The notes below the pieces were generated by a model, which saw only the letters and a program-made list of their open reading frames with translations, ran no database searches and was not told the origin of the DNA. DNA of 64,000 nt, from positions 1,240,001 to 1,304,000 of the forward strand of contig NZ_JANADP010000001.1 of assembly GCF_024199945.1 (NCBI RefSeq), written 5' to 3'. A program made the translations under genes and the position numbers. Positions 28,139-38,085 of the stretch are shown here, one piece after another. Every line of letters begins with the position of its first letter. Position 1 is the first letter of the stretch. Source of the DNA: Bradyrhizobium sp. CCGUVB4N. Lineage in GTDB: Bacteria > Pseudomonadota > Alphaproteobacteria > Rhizobiales > Xanthobacteraceae.

Positions 28139-28936
28139 ATGAGCACAAAACGTACGTCCGGCGCTGCGAAGGTAGATCTCAGCATGACGCAAGTCCCGAC
28201 GAATGAAGTCGCAGTCGAGATTATCGGCATGAACAAATGGTACGGTGGCTATCACGTTCTAAAGGACGTGAACCTCAAGGTTATGTGCGGTGAGCGCATT
28301 GTTATTTGTGGGCCTTCGGGATCCGGCAAATCGACGATGATTCGCTGCATCAATCGCCTAGAGGAGCACCAGAAGGGCAAAATCATCGTCGATGGAAAGG
28401 AGCTCACCAGCGATCTCAAAAAGATTGACGAGGTCCGTCGTGAGGTCGGCATGGTGTTTCAACACTTCAATCTCTTTCCGCACCTCACGATCCTACAAAA
28501 CTGCACACTGGCGCCAATTTGGGTTCGCAAGATGCCGCGCAAGGAAGCAGAAGAAATCGCGATGCATTACCTGCGCAAGGTAAAGATTCCCGAACAGGCT
28601 AATAAGTACCCCGGTCAACTGTCCGGCGGTCAGCAGCAGCGCGTCGCGATTGCGCGTTCTCTCTGTATGAAGCCGCGGATCATGCTGTTCGACGAGCCAA
28701 CCTCGGCGCTCGATCCGGAGATGGTCAAGGAGGTCTTGGAGACGATGGTGAGTCTGGCCGAAGAGGGGATGACCATGTTGTGCGTCACTCACGAGATGGG
28801 GTTCGCGCGCAAGGTAGCTAACCGTGTCATTTTCATGGATTCCGGTCAGATCGTCGAGCAGAACACGCCGGCCGAATTCTTCGGAAGCCCGCAACACAAC
28901 CGGACAAAGCTGTTTCTTAGTCAAATTCTACACTGA
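28139..28936 (+). CDS. aapP: general L-amino acid ABC transporter, ATP-binding protein
   Basis: The polar amino-acid type ABC ATPase has Walker [11 protein letters not shown]-loop [17 protein letters not shown], signature [15 protein letters not shown], Walker [16 protein letters not shown] and switch His in [12 protein letters not shown]. It opens with INxWYGxxHVLKDV-type residues ([18 protein letters not shown]), as in AapP/BztD. Length 265 from ATG 28139, with GAAGGGAGCC upstream. It energises import through AapQM. The next gene starts 170 bases on, so the operon probably ends here. Confidence 0.95.
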   Translation: MSTKRTSGAAKVDLSMTQVPTNEVAVEIIGMNKWYGGYHVLKDVNLKVMCGERIVICGPSGSGKSTMIRCINRLEEHQKGKIIVDGKELTSDLKKIDEVRREVGMVFQHFNLFPHLTILQNCTLAPIWVRKMPRKEAEEIAMHYLRKVKIPEQANKYPGQLSGGQQQRVAIARSLCMKPRIMLFDEPTSALDPEMVKEVLETMVSLAEEGMTMLCVTHEMGFARKVANRVIFMDSGQIVEQNTPAEFFGSPQHNRTKLFLSQILH

Positions 28937-29106
28937 GGGGATGCCTCTCAAGCGTGTCGCGGAGGGCCGCGACGAGATAGCCGAGAGGAACGGTACCTAT
29001 AGCACTCGCACGACTATCGAGCGCGCAAAGTTTGGCGCGTTTGTTGACAACTTCGTCTCATATGATGCGGCGATGTTCTGAAGAGCAGAAGAGAAGAGGA
29101 GAACAC

Positions 29107-29460
29107 ATGTTGGACTGGTTGAAGTATCGCGCTGCCGTGAAGTCGCGGGTTGGTGATCTGGCGAAGCTCGCGCCGGAAACGGTCAAGGGATATCTGGCTC
29201 TGGCCAGCTCCGGCGATAAAGCGCAGCATCTCGACGGGAAGACGCGCGAGTTGATCTCACTTGCGGTTGCCGTCACTACCCACTGTGATGGCTGCATTGC
29301 CAGCCACGTTGAGGCCGCAATGAAGCATGGCGTGACGAAGGCTGAGATTGCCGAGGCACTTGGCGTCGCCATTGCAATGAATGCGGGCGCGGCGCTGGTC
29401 TATACGGCTCGTACCCTGGATTGCTTCGATCAGATGTCCGGTACGAACGCTGCTGCATAG
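29107..29460 (+). CDS. carboxymuconolactone decarboxylase/AhpD-family protein
   Basis: ATG 29107 with AGAAGAGGAGAA upstream. The 117-residue protein has the AhpD-like core KTRELISLAVAVTTHCDGCI followed by SHVEAAMKHGVTKAEIAEAL: two redox cysteines in a CDGC motif with the downstream His, typical of peroxidase-reducing AhpD-like members, and the GVAIAMNAGAALVYTARTLD helix. Likely a small cytoplasmic thiol-disulfide or peroxidase-related enzyme forming oligomers. It is convergent with the LysR gene, with a hairpin between them. No partner gene is seen. Confidence 0.85.
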   Translation: MLDWLKYRAAVKSRVGDLAKLAPETVKGYLALASSGDKAQHLDGKTRELISLAVAVTTHCDGCIASHVEAAMKHGVTKAEIAEALGVAIAMNAGAALVYTARTLDCFDQMSGTNAAA

Positions 29461-29496
29461 GGAACGGCCGGTTCCTCCCCTGGATAGTTGAATCGT

Positions 29497-29525
29497 CGCC
29501 CGGTTGGAGGCCATCCGACCGGGCG
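29497..29525 (+). terminator. hairpin after the AhpD-like gene
   Basis: CGCCCGGTTGGA (29497-29508) pairs with TCCGACCGGGCG (29514-29525) through a five-base loop, with one G-T pair. It sits between convergent genes. Only a weak T-rich stretch follows, so it may be an imperfect or two-way terminator. Confidence 0.5.
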
Positions 29526-29573
29526 CCGTCTTAGCCCGCATTCGGGCCGCACTATTCAATGTTCGCTCGCGTC

Positions 29574-30458
29574 TCAAGCCTTCCTCAGATTCGCGAATTC
29601 CTGCCTGAGCAGGTCCAGGACGGTTCTAACCTTGGGGAGATCGGCCATACGCTTGTGACAGATGATCGCGAGTTCTGCGCGGAGCGAGGTTGGAAGGTCG
29701 AGCTTGAGCTCCACGAGTTCTCCCGGCCGCTTGAGCCGATGGGGCGTCTTCAGAAGGATCATCGCGCCAACGCCAGCCTGGCAGGCCGCGACCTGTACGC
29801 TGTAGTCGTCAGATGCGAAAGTCGGACGAAAGTCTGGGATCTTGGCCGCGAGCTCCGGATTCGGGCTGACCATCTCGAGCTGCCCCGCCCATGCGATCCA
29901 GTCGAGGTCGCGAAAGCCATGTTTCGCGGGTAGTCTCCGTGCGTAGTCCTTGCTGACATACGCGCCGATTGGAATCACAGTTTCGCCGACTGTGATCAGA
30001 TCGGGATCATCGGAGGGATATCTCCTGAGCGCGATGTCCGCTTCGCCACGCGAGAGATTCAAACGCTCTGTGCTGGCCAACACCTCGAGAGCGATCTGTG
30101 GGTGCTTTCTCTTGAGGGTTTCCGCGAACGGCGCCAGGAGATCTAAGGCGAACGACGGTGCCGCCGTAATGCGCACGCGGCCACTGACAGGAGAGTTCTT
30201 CGCATCGAGTGAGCGACTGGCTTCCGTCGCCCATTGCGCCATGCCTTGGGCTGCGGGCATTAGCCTCATGCCAGTTTTCGTTAGGGTGATGCCCTGGTTT
30301 TTGCGGACGAAAAGCGGCTCGCCGAGCCCGTACTCCATCTCCGCAATCCTCCGGCTCAAAGTGGGTTGGCTCACCTTCAAGCGCCGCGCGGCGCCACTCA
30401 TGCTCCCAGCATCGCAAACGGCGAGAAAAATGCGGAGGTCGTCCCATTGTAAGTCCAC
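29574..30458 (-). CDS. LysR-family transcriptional regulator
   Basis: The start is GTG 30458, chosen because GGAGGAGCGAAC stands directly upstream and the protein then opens DLQWDDLRIFLAVCDAGSMS. An ATG further upstream has no such site. The HTH is AARRLKVSQPTLSRRIAEME, followed by the linker helix and effector domain (VRITAAPSFALDLLAPFAET; PNPELAAKIPDFRPTFASDD). At 294 residues it is full length. The effector domain resembles the branch in which one-domain LysR proteins regulate nearby metabolic genes, but its neighbour on the divergent side is only a noncoding stretch, so the target is unclear. Confidence 0.87.
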   Translation of the reverse strand: MDLQWDDLRIFLAVCDAGSMSGAARRLKVSQPTLSRRIAEMEYGLGEPLFVRKNQGITLTKTGMRLMPAAQGMAQWATEASRSLDAKNSPVSGRVRITAAPSFALDLLAPFAETLKRKHPQIALEVLASTERLNLSRGEADIALRRYPSDDPDLITVGETVIPIGAYVSKDYARRLPAKHGFRDLDWIAWAGQLEMVSPNPELAAKIPDFRPTFASDDYSVQVAACQAGVGAMILLKTPHRLKRPGELVELKLDLPTSLRAELAIICHKRMADLPKVRTVLDLLRQEFANLRKA

Positions 30459-30974
30459 GTTCGCTCCTCCGGCTCGTTTGTTGGGCCATCCATTTATGTA
30501 TGGAGACATAGAAAGTTAGACGATTGCTATTCTGGCTGTCCAGGGCAAAGTCATCATCGCTCAAGAGTCTTAGGCTGGGTGCTCAGGCGGTAGGAGGCGA
30601 CGGTAATGCTCGACCAGCAGGCAGGCGAGGGAGTCTCGTTCATCGTCAATGATTCCGTAGTTAGTCAAAATGAATTAGGCGGGATGACTCCGAAGACGAT
30701 GAACGCCGGAGCCGTCGATTTTGTGAACGGCTCGGTTGCGGGCGGCTGGATGGCAAGGGCCATTGAGCGCCTTTGGCGCCTCGTCTTTGACCTTAATTAC
30801 TAGCTGCATGACGCTTTTCAGTGCCGTTTCGCGCGAGAATTTCTAAGAACGCTAGAAATCGAAATCGTCGGTCACCGTAGTGTATCGCACGTCGATGACT
30901 TCCCGCAGGGACGGGCCTTCATAGGAAAGCGCGCTCGGATCCTCGGTCAACCCACAAACAAGGAGATCAGACTC
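30459..30974. other. intergenic region with one doubtful small frame
   Basis: A 65-codon frame at 30606-30803 (MLDQQAGEGVSFIVNDSVVS...) has no recognisable family, no good ribosome site and no conserved context; I do not call it a gene. The 3' end of the region has the clear ribosome site AAGGAGATCAGACTC of the SRPBCC gene at 30975. Confidence 0.45.
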
Positions 30975-31433
30975 ATGGCAAAATACGTCGTAGCGTCCGC
31001 CGAGCGCACCATCGACGCGCCCGCGGACGATGTCTACCGATACCTCGCAGACATGCACCTTCACGCTCGGTTCTTGCCGCCCCCCTTCTACGACTTCCAA
31101 CTCGAAGAAGGCGGCATAGGAGCAGGCAGCGTCGTCAGCTTCAAAATCAAATCCGCCGGCGGCGTCCGGAAGCTCCGGATGGAGATCGCTGAGCCGGAGC
31201 CCGGCCGAATCCTGGTCCAGGCTGACACCGGCAGCTCCGGCCTCGTCAGGACATTTACTGTGACCCCCCACGGCGAGCAGGCGCTGGTGAACATCACCTC
31301 CAGGTTTGATGGCGAGACGGGCATCGCCGGCTTGGTGGAGGGGCTCGTCGCGCCTCTCAGGTTGCACCGCGTCTACGTCGAGGAACTCACCCGCCTCAAC
31401 GCTTATGCCCGTGAGCAGCGCAACGCATCCTGA
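30975..31433 (+). CDS. SRPBCC (START/Bet v 1-like) family protein
   Basis: The 152-residue protein has the SRPBCC layout: a first strand VVASAERTIDAPADDVYRYL, the short helix pair ADMHLHARFLPPPFYDF, a curved sheet (GAGSVVSFKIKSAGGVRKLR; RTFTVTPHGEQALVNITSRF) and a long C-terminal helix starting GLVEGLVAPLRLHRVYVEEL. Such proteins bind hydrophobic ligands in a deep pocket; many are of unknown function. ATG 30975 has AAGGAG seven bases before it. It stands alone, and the DNA downstream turns into gene fragments, so it marks the edge of the orderly part of the window. Confidence 0.8.
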   Translation: MAKYVVASAERTIDAPADDVYRYLADMHLHARFLPPPFYDFQLEEGGIGAGSVVSFKIKSAGGVRKLRMEIAEPEPGRILVQADTGSSGLVRTFTVTPHGEQALVNITSRFDGETGIAGLVEGLVAPLRLHRVYVEELTRLNAYAREQRNAS

Positions 31434-31464
31434 AGTGCCACAGCAAGCTCGCGGACGGTCGGTG

Positions 31465-31993
31465 CTACCAAGATCTGCACTCGTCTGACTCTTGGCGGCA
31501 GGTGACAAAGCGCCTGCTGTCGGAGAAGTGTCGCACCGGGGGACGTTTCTCGAAGCCCGAGCGGCGCTTGACCGCTGGCCGGCCCTCCGAGTGCGCCATG
31601 CAGCAGATGCTCAGCCTAGCGCCGCCCCGGAGGCGCCCCTTCTCGCCGCAGACCTCGCAGGTCACGGCGCTGCGGGCTCCGCCAAGGCGATGGCGTCCTT
31701 GATCCACTCGTCGCCCTCCAGAGAAATGGCGCCGTCCCAGTAGACGCGGAGGGTCCCGTACTTCTCCTTGATCTGGTCGAACTGGAGGGGGCCGCCGTCG
31801 GCTTGGACGGCCGTCCGGGTCCGAACGTATAGATGCTCGAGAAGGTCGTGCCAGCCGGCACCGCATTCGGGCGAGCCTTGGGCTGCGCCGGGGAAGTCGG
31901 CGGCGGCTGGAAGAGGTCGCGGTGAGCCTCGATGGGCTCAAGGCTCCAATTTCCAACGATGAGTGTCTGCTGACTGGCGGCATTTGGGCCCAT
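31465..31993 (-). pseudogene. frameshifted gene of an uncharacterised conserved family with a C-terminal CxxC
   Basis: Joined across frames, the minus strand reads IEAHRDLF..., then ECGAGWHDLLEHLYVRTRTA, then QFDQIKEKYGTLRVYWDGAI and finally TCEVCGEKGRLRGGARLS. This is the order of a widespread small hypothetical family (C-G-x-GW-x-x-L, x-Q-x-K-E-K-x-G-x-LR, CExCGxxGRLR) of unknown function. The middle block lies in a different frame from both ends: one shift near 31895 and another near 31690. So it is broken in at least two places. No continuous open frame here should be read as a normal protein. Confidence 0.6.
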
Positions 31994-32296
31994 GTCGACA
32001 TGCGTTCCGAGTACGACGAGGAGGGCAAAAAGAACAATCCGTTCTTAGTCGATGTGACGGGCTGGGATTTCATCGTTGAATCCCCCGGAATCGGCCCTGT
32101 GGGACGCGGCTGGGGCAGCTGACGCACTGGGCGATGTGCAGATAGGTGAAGCCGAGTGGCCGTCGGTTTTTGGCTTTCGGTCGCTCCGTAAATTTGCGGG
32201 TGATGTCTAGCGGTCCGCATCGCTGCGTTGCTGGCACCCATTCTTAACCTCTCCCGGACCACTATCGCGTGACTTTTCAATGAGCTTGCCGCCTTC
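31994..32296. other. intergenic, no gene seen
   Basis: Between the broken CxxC-family gene and the diguanylate cyclase. Short frames are open on both strands, but none shows family features. A promoter for the cyclase is expected near 32200-32290 but is not recognisable. Confidence 0.4.
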
Positions 32297-33538
32297 ATGG
32301 ATCGTACCGATTTCGAGAGCGAGATTGCGCGCGCGTCTTGTTGGTCCTTTCAGCCTGAGCTGGAGGGCACGTACGCGCTTCAACGCGGACGTTCGATGGC
32401 TCGTCACATGGCGCGCTCCTCGGCGGTCTGCGCAATTCTGATGCTTGGCGCAATTGGCTTTGACCGTTCAAATAGTGTCGAGGTCTTCGCCGCGGCATGG
32501 CATTGGAGATGTCTGGTCGCACTCTTTTGCGCCGGTGTCGCGGTCTGCGGGTTGCGCTCGCGCAACGCCCTGCAGATCAGCTTCGCCTATGGTGCCGCTA
32601 TCATATCGATCATGGCTGTCATCGAGTTCGCTGGAACATCAGCGCCGCCGGCGATGATGGAGAACTATATGCTCGCTGCGATCATGGTATTTGCCATATG
32701 TCTCGCAGCCGTACCAATTTCGTTTTCCGCGGGACTTGTTACCTGCCTTTCTGCGGCAATCTTGCACCCAACCCTGCCACTACTCTTCGGAACGGATTCG
32801 AGTTCTTTCGTCAGCGATACGATCATCGGTACCGCGGCGTCCCTGACGGTGCTCCTGGTGATCCGAAAGAACGAGATTGATCGGAGGCGACGATTTCTGG
32901 AAACGCTCCGCTACGAATATGCGGCGATGGAATTGAGCCTGGTCAATCGAGAGCTTCTGCGCATCTCCAACACAGACGCATTGACCGGGCTTCCAAACCG
33001 CCGTTATTTCGAGGCCGAAGCCGCACGTCTGTCCGCGGAGAAAGAACGTAAGAGTGTCGGCGCTATCCTGATGGATGTCGACCACTTCAAGAAGTATAAC
33101 GATTCCGCCGGGCATATTGCCGGCGACGTCTGCCTTCGGACGGTGGCGCAGGCACTCGCTTGCAAGGCGGATAAAGAAGGCATTTCGATTGCTAGGTACG
33201 GTGGCGAGGAATTCGCTGCGATAGTTCCCTCAATCACGGCCCTTGAACTGGAGCGTGTTTGCGAGGAATTGCGGGCGGCCGTCTCCAGAGTTGACCTGCC
33301 TCATCCCGGCTTGCCGGGACGCAGCGTAAGTATCAGTGCAGGACTGGCTTGGTGGGATGCGTTTGCTGGTGATCCTCATCTATTGCTGGAAGAGGCGGAT
33401 CGGGCGCTATACGAAGCAAAGGCCGCCGGGCGCAATTGCGTTGCATGGGCCGGGAGAGTGACGAGCAACGCCTCACCGAGCATCGTTCCAGATGAGGTCG
33501 TCTCGGGCACTATCCTAAGCGCGCATCCGGGCCCGTGA
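32297..33538 (+). CDS. membrane-bound diguanylate cyclase (GGDEF)
   Basis: The N-terminal ~200 residues hold about six hydrophobic segments (from MARSSAVCAILMLGAIGFD to FVSDTIIGTAASLTVLLVIR), and a linker helix follows. A GGDEF domain starts at TDALTGLPNRRYFEAEA. The metal-binding Asp is in GAILMDVDHFKKYNDSAGH, and the active-site loop is ARYGGEEFAAIV near residue 302 (GGEEF, an active variant). No RxxD inhibitory site is seen ahead of the loop, so product feedback is probably absent. It makes cyclic di-GMP from two GTP at the membrane. It is monocistronic among fragments, and nothing nearby suggests its input signal. Confidence 0.92.
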   Translation: MDRTDFESEIARASCWSFQPELEGTYALQRGRSMARHMARSSAVCAILMLGAIGFDRSNSVEVFAAAWHWRCLVALFCAGVAVCGLRSRNALQISFAYGAAIISIMAVIEFAGTSAPPAMMENYMLAAIMVFAICLAAVPISFSAGLVTCLSAAILHPTLPLLFGTDSSSFVSDTIIGTAASLTVLLVIRKNEIDRRRRFLETLRYEYAAMELSLVNRELLRISNTDALTGLPNRRYFEAEAARLSAEKERKSVGAILMDVDHFKKYNDSAGHIAGDVCLRTVAQALACKADKEGISIARYGGEEFAAIVPSITALELERVCEELRAAVSRVDLPHPGLPGRSVSISAGLAWWDAFAGDPHLLLEEADRALYEAKAAGRNCVAWAGRVTSNASPSIVPDEVVSGTILSAHPGP

Positions 33539-33757
33539 AGGACGGCTTGCCGTGGGTCTAGCCATGTAGCGGACCCGTGAAGACCCATCGATGATGGTCA
33601 TCACGTTTTCCCAACGTTGCTCGAAATTTGCTTCGCCGTTCCGACAATAGGAAATTGACTTGGAGGTTCACTGCAGACGTCAAAGACGTTTGTCGGAATG
33701 CACATTGAACATGTCGCGAAGTACAGGTTTGGGTCTGGACGGCTATGCGGCGTCATA

Positions 33758-34354
<597 letters not shown>

Positions 34355-34506
34355 TTAATCAGCGCCCCGGTCGGACTCCGCTTATGCGACAAGCTTAGGG
34401 ATCTCCCGTTCCATCAATCGCAACAATCGGGTGTTGCGCCTCCCCGCAACCACCGATACTTGCGATGTCGGCGCAGGCGATCCGGAAGGGGCGCCTCTCA
34501 GGTGAC

Positions 34507-35217
34507 TCAAGCAGCGTCTCCCTTGATCGGCATCACCTTCTTTGGATCGAGCCAGTTGTCGATCCGATCAGCCCAATGCTGCATCAGCTTCGTGCGCGAG
34601 CCGATCAGGGCGAGCGGTCCGTGCTTCTTGTACAGACGTTCCACAGTCGAGTTATCGAGATGGGCAAGCTGCAGCTCGACCGCATCGCCATCCCATGACT
34701 TGGCATCCTTGATCTCTTCGTGGTGGGACAGGGTCGAGAAGGTGGTCCGGAATCCGTGGGCACAATGATCAGTCTTGGTGTCAATGCCAAGCAGCCGCAA
34801 GCGCTTGTTGAGCGTGTTGTTCGATAGCGGCGCGTCCTTGGAGCAGGAAAACGCGTATCGGCGATGGCCGGTTAGCTTCTGAACGCTCCGCAGGATTGCG
34901 AGTGCCTGCCGTGACAAGGGCACGACATGGTCCCAGCCGGTCTTCATCTTGGCGGCTGGAACAGTCCAGCGTTCGGCGTCCCAATCGACCTCGCTCCGCT
35001 CCATTTTATTGACCATGCCGGGGCGGGGAATGGTCAGTGCATCGAAGCGCAAGGCGAGGCCAACAACGTCACCAAACCTCCCTCTCGTCCACGGTGCGCT
35101 GATGAGCTTGAAGACGCGCGTCACGTCACGTGGTTCGGTGACGCCGGGACGTGGCGTCGAAATGTTGGCGATCATCTGCCCCTTCAGGTTGCGGAATGGA
35201 TTGTAGCCGTCGCCTTC
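34507..35217 (-). pseudogene. P4-type tyrosine integrase, catalytic half only
   Basis: The minus strand carries the catalytic domain of a prophage/island integrase: NPFRNLKGQMIANISTPRPG, VPLSRQALAILRSVQKLTGH, LSNNTLNKRLRLLGI, the box II HGFRTTFSTL and QLAHLDNSTVERLYKK with the likely Tyr nucleophile. The N-terminal ~180 residues (arm-binding and core-binding domains) are missing; similarity ends at ~35217, where it abuts another truncated gene on the other strand. It was probably the integrase of the element that brought the defence-like genes to the right. I see no tRNA or clear att site next to it. Confidence 0.8.
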
Positions 35218-35227
35218 GAGCCTTTGG

Positions 35228-35780
35228 AAAGGCCTCCGCCGAAGAGCAGCGATTCATCGATACGGAAAGGGCCGCGTATGACGGGTGGTTTGCCTATCGG
35301 TTGCTCTACAATCTACGCAACTATGGCCAGCACCACGATATGCCGCTTTCACTTGTTCCGGTTAGTGCGCGGCGGGAAGCAGACGGCAAATTTGCAGCGA
35401 CAGCAAATCTGTTGATCGACCCGACCGAAATTCTGGAGAGTGATCTAATACAGAATTCGTTTCGCAAGAAGGAGCTGTCTAAATTAACTGAGCAGCTAGA
35501 GCTGATGCCAATGGTGCAGCAATACATGCAACTCCACGGGCTAATGTTGAATCTTATCGTCTCGATACACCTGCCGCGCTTGGTTCAATTGCAAGAGTAC
35601 GAAGCGCTGTTGCTCGAAAAGACACGCATTCCGCCTGGCGCAATCCCTATGATCTACGAGGAGAACGAAAAAGGGGAGATAGGTCGCTTCCATCATTTTT
35701 CGTTCGACGAGGTCTTATTTCTGCGGGAGCTTGCGGGGTCAATCCAGAAGCCGGAGCCAGATCTCGTCGTGAATACGTGA
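35228..35780 (+). CDS. 5'-truncated protein with HEPN-like RNYxQH motif
   Basis: No native start is visible: the open frame continues leftward only into integrase DNA, so the first part of the gene is lost. The remaining ~185 residues are helical and contain YRLLYNLRNYGQHHDMPLSL, matching the R-X4-H signature of HEPN-type nucleases and HEPN-like proteins. A C-terminal FHHFSFDEVLFLRELAGSIQ follows. It belongs to a family of uncharacterised proteins scattered on genomic islands. It is followed after 41 bases by another HEPN-like gene, so the two may once have been an operon. In its present state it is probably not expressed in a native form. Confidence 0.5.
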
Positions 35781-35821
35781 GTTGCGTGATTTTCAGCCCC
35801 TTGGACAATAGGGAGATATCC

Positions 35822-36367
35822 ATGAAAACCGAGACAATCAGCTGCCGCTTTATCGGCGACTTCAAGGTCGGCGACAATATGGTCTACAACGCCGGCCTCC
35901 TCTGCAAGCTCGCAGAGTCGGGCAGCACATTCAACAAGCTGATGCTCTTGCAGGCCGGTGCAATTACCGAAGCGGCGCTGTGGGAGATCATTTACCGTGC
36001 GCAGAATTTCAATCGCGAGGGCGTACCGAACATCTCCGAGGAGGACCGGGCGGAAATCGAGGGTAAGAAGGTCGAACGCTTCAGGGCGATCATCGACGTG
36101 ATGAAGAAATACAAGATTCTCGATAAGGCCGGTGCCGACATCTACGACGAGTTGGATAAATTGCGTGAGTACCGCAACAAAGTGCATATCCAGCTCGATG
36201 TGAAGCTGGAGGGTGTGCCGCGCGACGAGGACAAGGCCTTTACCGATCCGGTGCGTGACTGGGCGCTGAAGCTCAATGTGAGGGTACTCAAGTTCCTGAC
36301 CGAAAACTTTGCGCGCCCCGCAGATCTGGCGCAGTTCGCGCATAGCATAACCGTGCCCAGCCCCTGA
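35822..36367 (+). CDS. HEPN-like protein, uncharacterised
   Basis: Start ATG 35822 (MKTETISCRFIGDFKVGDNM) behind AGGGAGATATCC; an upstream in-frame ATG at 35777 is less likely. The 181-residue helical protein carries DKLREYRNKVHIQLDVKLEG, an R-X4-6-H motif with the usual Asn (RNxxH) found at the catalytic or RNA-binding face of HEPN domains. HEPN proteins in toxin-antitoxin, Abi and CRISPR systems cut RNA; others only bind nucleotides. I see no MNT-type antitoxin beside it. Upstream is a truncated HEPN-like gene and downstream is an AbiU2-like gene on the other strand. Confidence 0.6.
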   Translation: MKTETISCRFIGDFKVGDNMVYNAGLLCKLAESGSTFNKLMLLQAGAITEAALWEIIYRAQNFNREGVPNISEEDRAEIEGKKVERFRAIIDVMKKYKILDKAGADIYDELDKLREYRNKVHIQLDVKLEGVPRDEDKAFTDPVRDWALKLNVRVLKFLTENFARPADLAQFAHSITVPSP

Positions 36368-36376
36368 CTTCCGGGG

Positions 36377-37339
36377 TCAGGCACCCGCTTGGGTCCGGGT
36401 CAGATCGCGGCCAACATCCTCAAGGCAGGAGTCGCTTTCTGAGCTGAGCTTATCCCAGAGGATGTGGGCCTGGTCTACGCGATCGGCGCGCATGACCGGT
36501 TGATCGAGTTTTTCAAACCGATCGAACTGCGCGGTTGGCATCAGGCCGTTCAACCGCCCGCTCGCGAACAGAATATAAGCGGACACCGCTTCGGTAACGC
36601 GCGCCAGCGCCTTAATCGCGTGGGTTATCTTATTCGTTGTAACCAGCAAATGAGCCACTTCTTCACGTTTCTGCGGTGTGCCGGCGTGGGCAAGATAGGC
36701 ATGGCTCCATTTCGCGAGTTCGTCCGCGCCGCTATTGTTCAGCCAGCCCTCAACCGTATCGATGAGGGCTAACGGCAATTGATCCTCACGGTTGCGGTTG
36801 GTCGACGCGATTCCTGACAGTCTGTCGAATTGTTCGTGGGCCATTTGCGAGGTGCCCCACGCCTTTGGACCCGATGTATGGCCCCAAAACGCGCCGGAGC
36901 CCACGCGCTCCAGCATTTCGTTGTGTTGGACCACTGCGTAGTCGTAGGGCAGCCCGTTGTGGCAGACGTAGTTTTCCCGCGTGAACAGATTGAAATTTCG
37001 CCGCACATCCTTGATGAGGCGCCGCAGGGAAATAACATCGGAGCCGCCATCGACGAAACGGCGTATGGCCAGCACTTGCGTTGCGACATGGCCGTTTATG
37101 ATGGCAACCAGTGAATTGCCAAGGCAGCTGGCCTCATCATCGATGGCGAATTGAGTCAGCGTCCGGAATGAGACATCTGTCCACACCATTGCAGATAGGG
37201 TCTGCCAGATCGCGTGATGTTCGTCCGTATCTATCCAGCTCAGCCATACCTTGCGCTTGCCACGATAAGACTCCAAAGCCGGTCTTCGCTCAGGCGGCAC
37301 ATCACATTGCGATAAGGGCGTCTCATTGTCTTCGGTCAT
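36377..37339 (-). CDS. AbiU2/HEPN-like protein, tentative
   Basis: Start ATG 37339 (MTEDNETPLSQCDVPPERRP). The 320-residue, mostly helical protein resembles AbiU2-type proteins: an N-terminal helix pair (DTDEHHAIWQTLSAMVWTDV), GHVATQVLAIRRFVDGGSDV followed by SLRRLIKDVRRN, and a C-terminal helix pair with TNKITHAIKALARVTEAVSA. AbiU2 of lactococci is an abortive-infection HEPN-class protein. No classical R-X4-6-H motif is obvious, so a nuclease role is doubtful. It ends 10 bases from the convergent HEPN-like gene and is divergent from the cysteine-protease-like gene at 37434. The family assignment needs a profile search. Confidence 0.4.
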   Translation of the reverse strand: MTEDNETPLSQCDVPPERRPALESYRGKRKVWLSWIDTDEHHAIWQTLSAMVWTDVSFRTLTQFAIDDEASCLGNSLVAIINGHVATQVLAIRRFVDGGSDVISLRRLIKDVRRNFNLFTRENYVCHNGLPYDYAVVQHNEMLERVGSGAFWGHTSGPKAWGTSQMAHEQFDRLSGIASTNRNREDQLPLALIDTVEGWLNNSGADELAKWSHAYLAHAGTPQKREEVAHLLVTTNKITHAIKALARVTEAVSAYILFASGRLNGLMPTAQFDRFEKLDQPVMRADRVDQAHILWDKLSSESDSCLEDVGRDLTRTQAGA

Positions 37340-37433
37340 TGGGGCCAACATATAGCGTCACGGCAGCACGATCAGCATCAAAGAGTTCGTTCAAAGCGGA
37401 CGCAATACCTGCGTATGGCGCTATACTCGAAGG

Positions 37434-38057
37434 ATGCGAATCGAAAGCGCGATAGTGCGAACACTGGCAATTGTGGACAAGGCGCTCCGCAGTGAGTTCG
37501 CGGACGATTTTGACAAGCGTTGCCTCTATGCGGCTTTTGCCGTTTTTGCGTTGTTGCAGGATGAAGGTTTCGACACCCGCCTTGCCGGCGGGGATTTCGT
37601 AGCGTTCGTTGTTGCCCGCTCGGAGGAGCGAGCCGGTCTGCAGGGGTTTGGCTACGGCAGCGACCAGCCCTCGCATTTCTGGGTCGAGGTTCAGGATACG
37701 ATTGTCGATCTGGGGCCGCATTATCTACCGCACGGCTCGTCCTTCGCGGCGGCCGCCATGCCACTGGTGGCGTGGCAGCTCTCTGATGGGCTGCCGGTGT
37801 ATCTGCGGTATCGCACGTATATGCGTTACGATCCCGCCGTACAGTTGCAATCCTTTCCCGACGTGATGGCGCGGAAGGATCGCTTCGTTGCCGGATGCCG
37901 CGCGAAGTATGCTGCCCAGCGTGGTCAGCCGCGGCTGCCATCCTGGCTGATGACTGGCCCCGCGGCATTGGAACTGGCCGCGCGTGAGGGGGACGTCTGG
38001 GCCAGGAACGCCCTTAGGTTCGCGGTTGGAATCGACAGAAGCCAGCTCCCCTTTTGA
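37434..38057 (+). CDS. uncharacterised protein with transglutaminase/papain-like Cys-His-Asp pattern
   Basis: The 207-residue protein has, in the order of transglutaminase-like cysteine peptidases, a Cys on a helix (DDFDKRCLYAAFAVFALLQD), a His opening a strand (QPSHFWVEVQDTIVDLG) and an Asp in the same hairpin (VDLGPHYLP). The rest is helical (WLMTGPAALELAAREGDVWA). I know similar proteins only as hypotheticals on genomic islands. There is no signal peptide, so it would be cytoplasmic. It lies between an AbiU2-like gene (divergent) and the mobile mystery pair, which have their own promoter repeats. A protease or amidase role is inferred from the residue pattern only. Confidence 0.5.
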   Translation: MRIESAIVRTLAIVDKALRSEFADDFDKRCLYAAFAVFALLQDEGFDTRLAGGDFVAFVVARSEERAGLQGFGYGSDQPSHFWVEVQDTIVDLGPHYLPHGSSFAAAAMPLVAWQLSDGLPVYLRYRTYMRYDPAVQLQSFPDVMARKDRFVAGCRAKYAAQRGQPRLPSWLMTGPAALELAAREGDVWARNALRFAVGIDRSQLPF

Positions 38058-38085
38058 ATTTCAAAGGGTTGGCGGACGGGCAGGC

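Noticed and set aside
30606..30803. 65-codon frame ahead of the SRPBCC gene
   Set aside because: No convincing ribosome site, no family and no conserved context that I can see.
31465..32298. A continuous 277-codon minus-strand frame that looks like one gene
   Set aside because: Only its last ~70 codons carry family sequence; the preceding conserved segments lie in other frames, so the open frame is accidental and the real content is a frameshifted gene.
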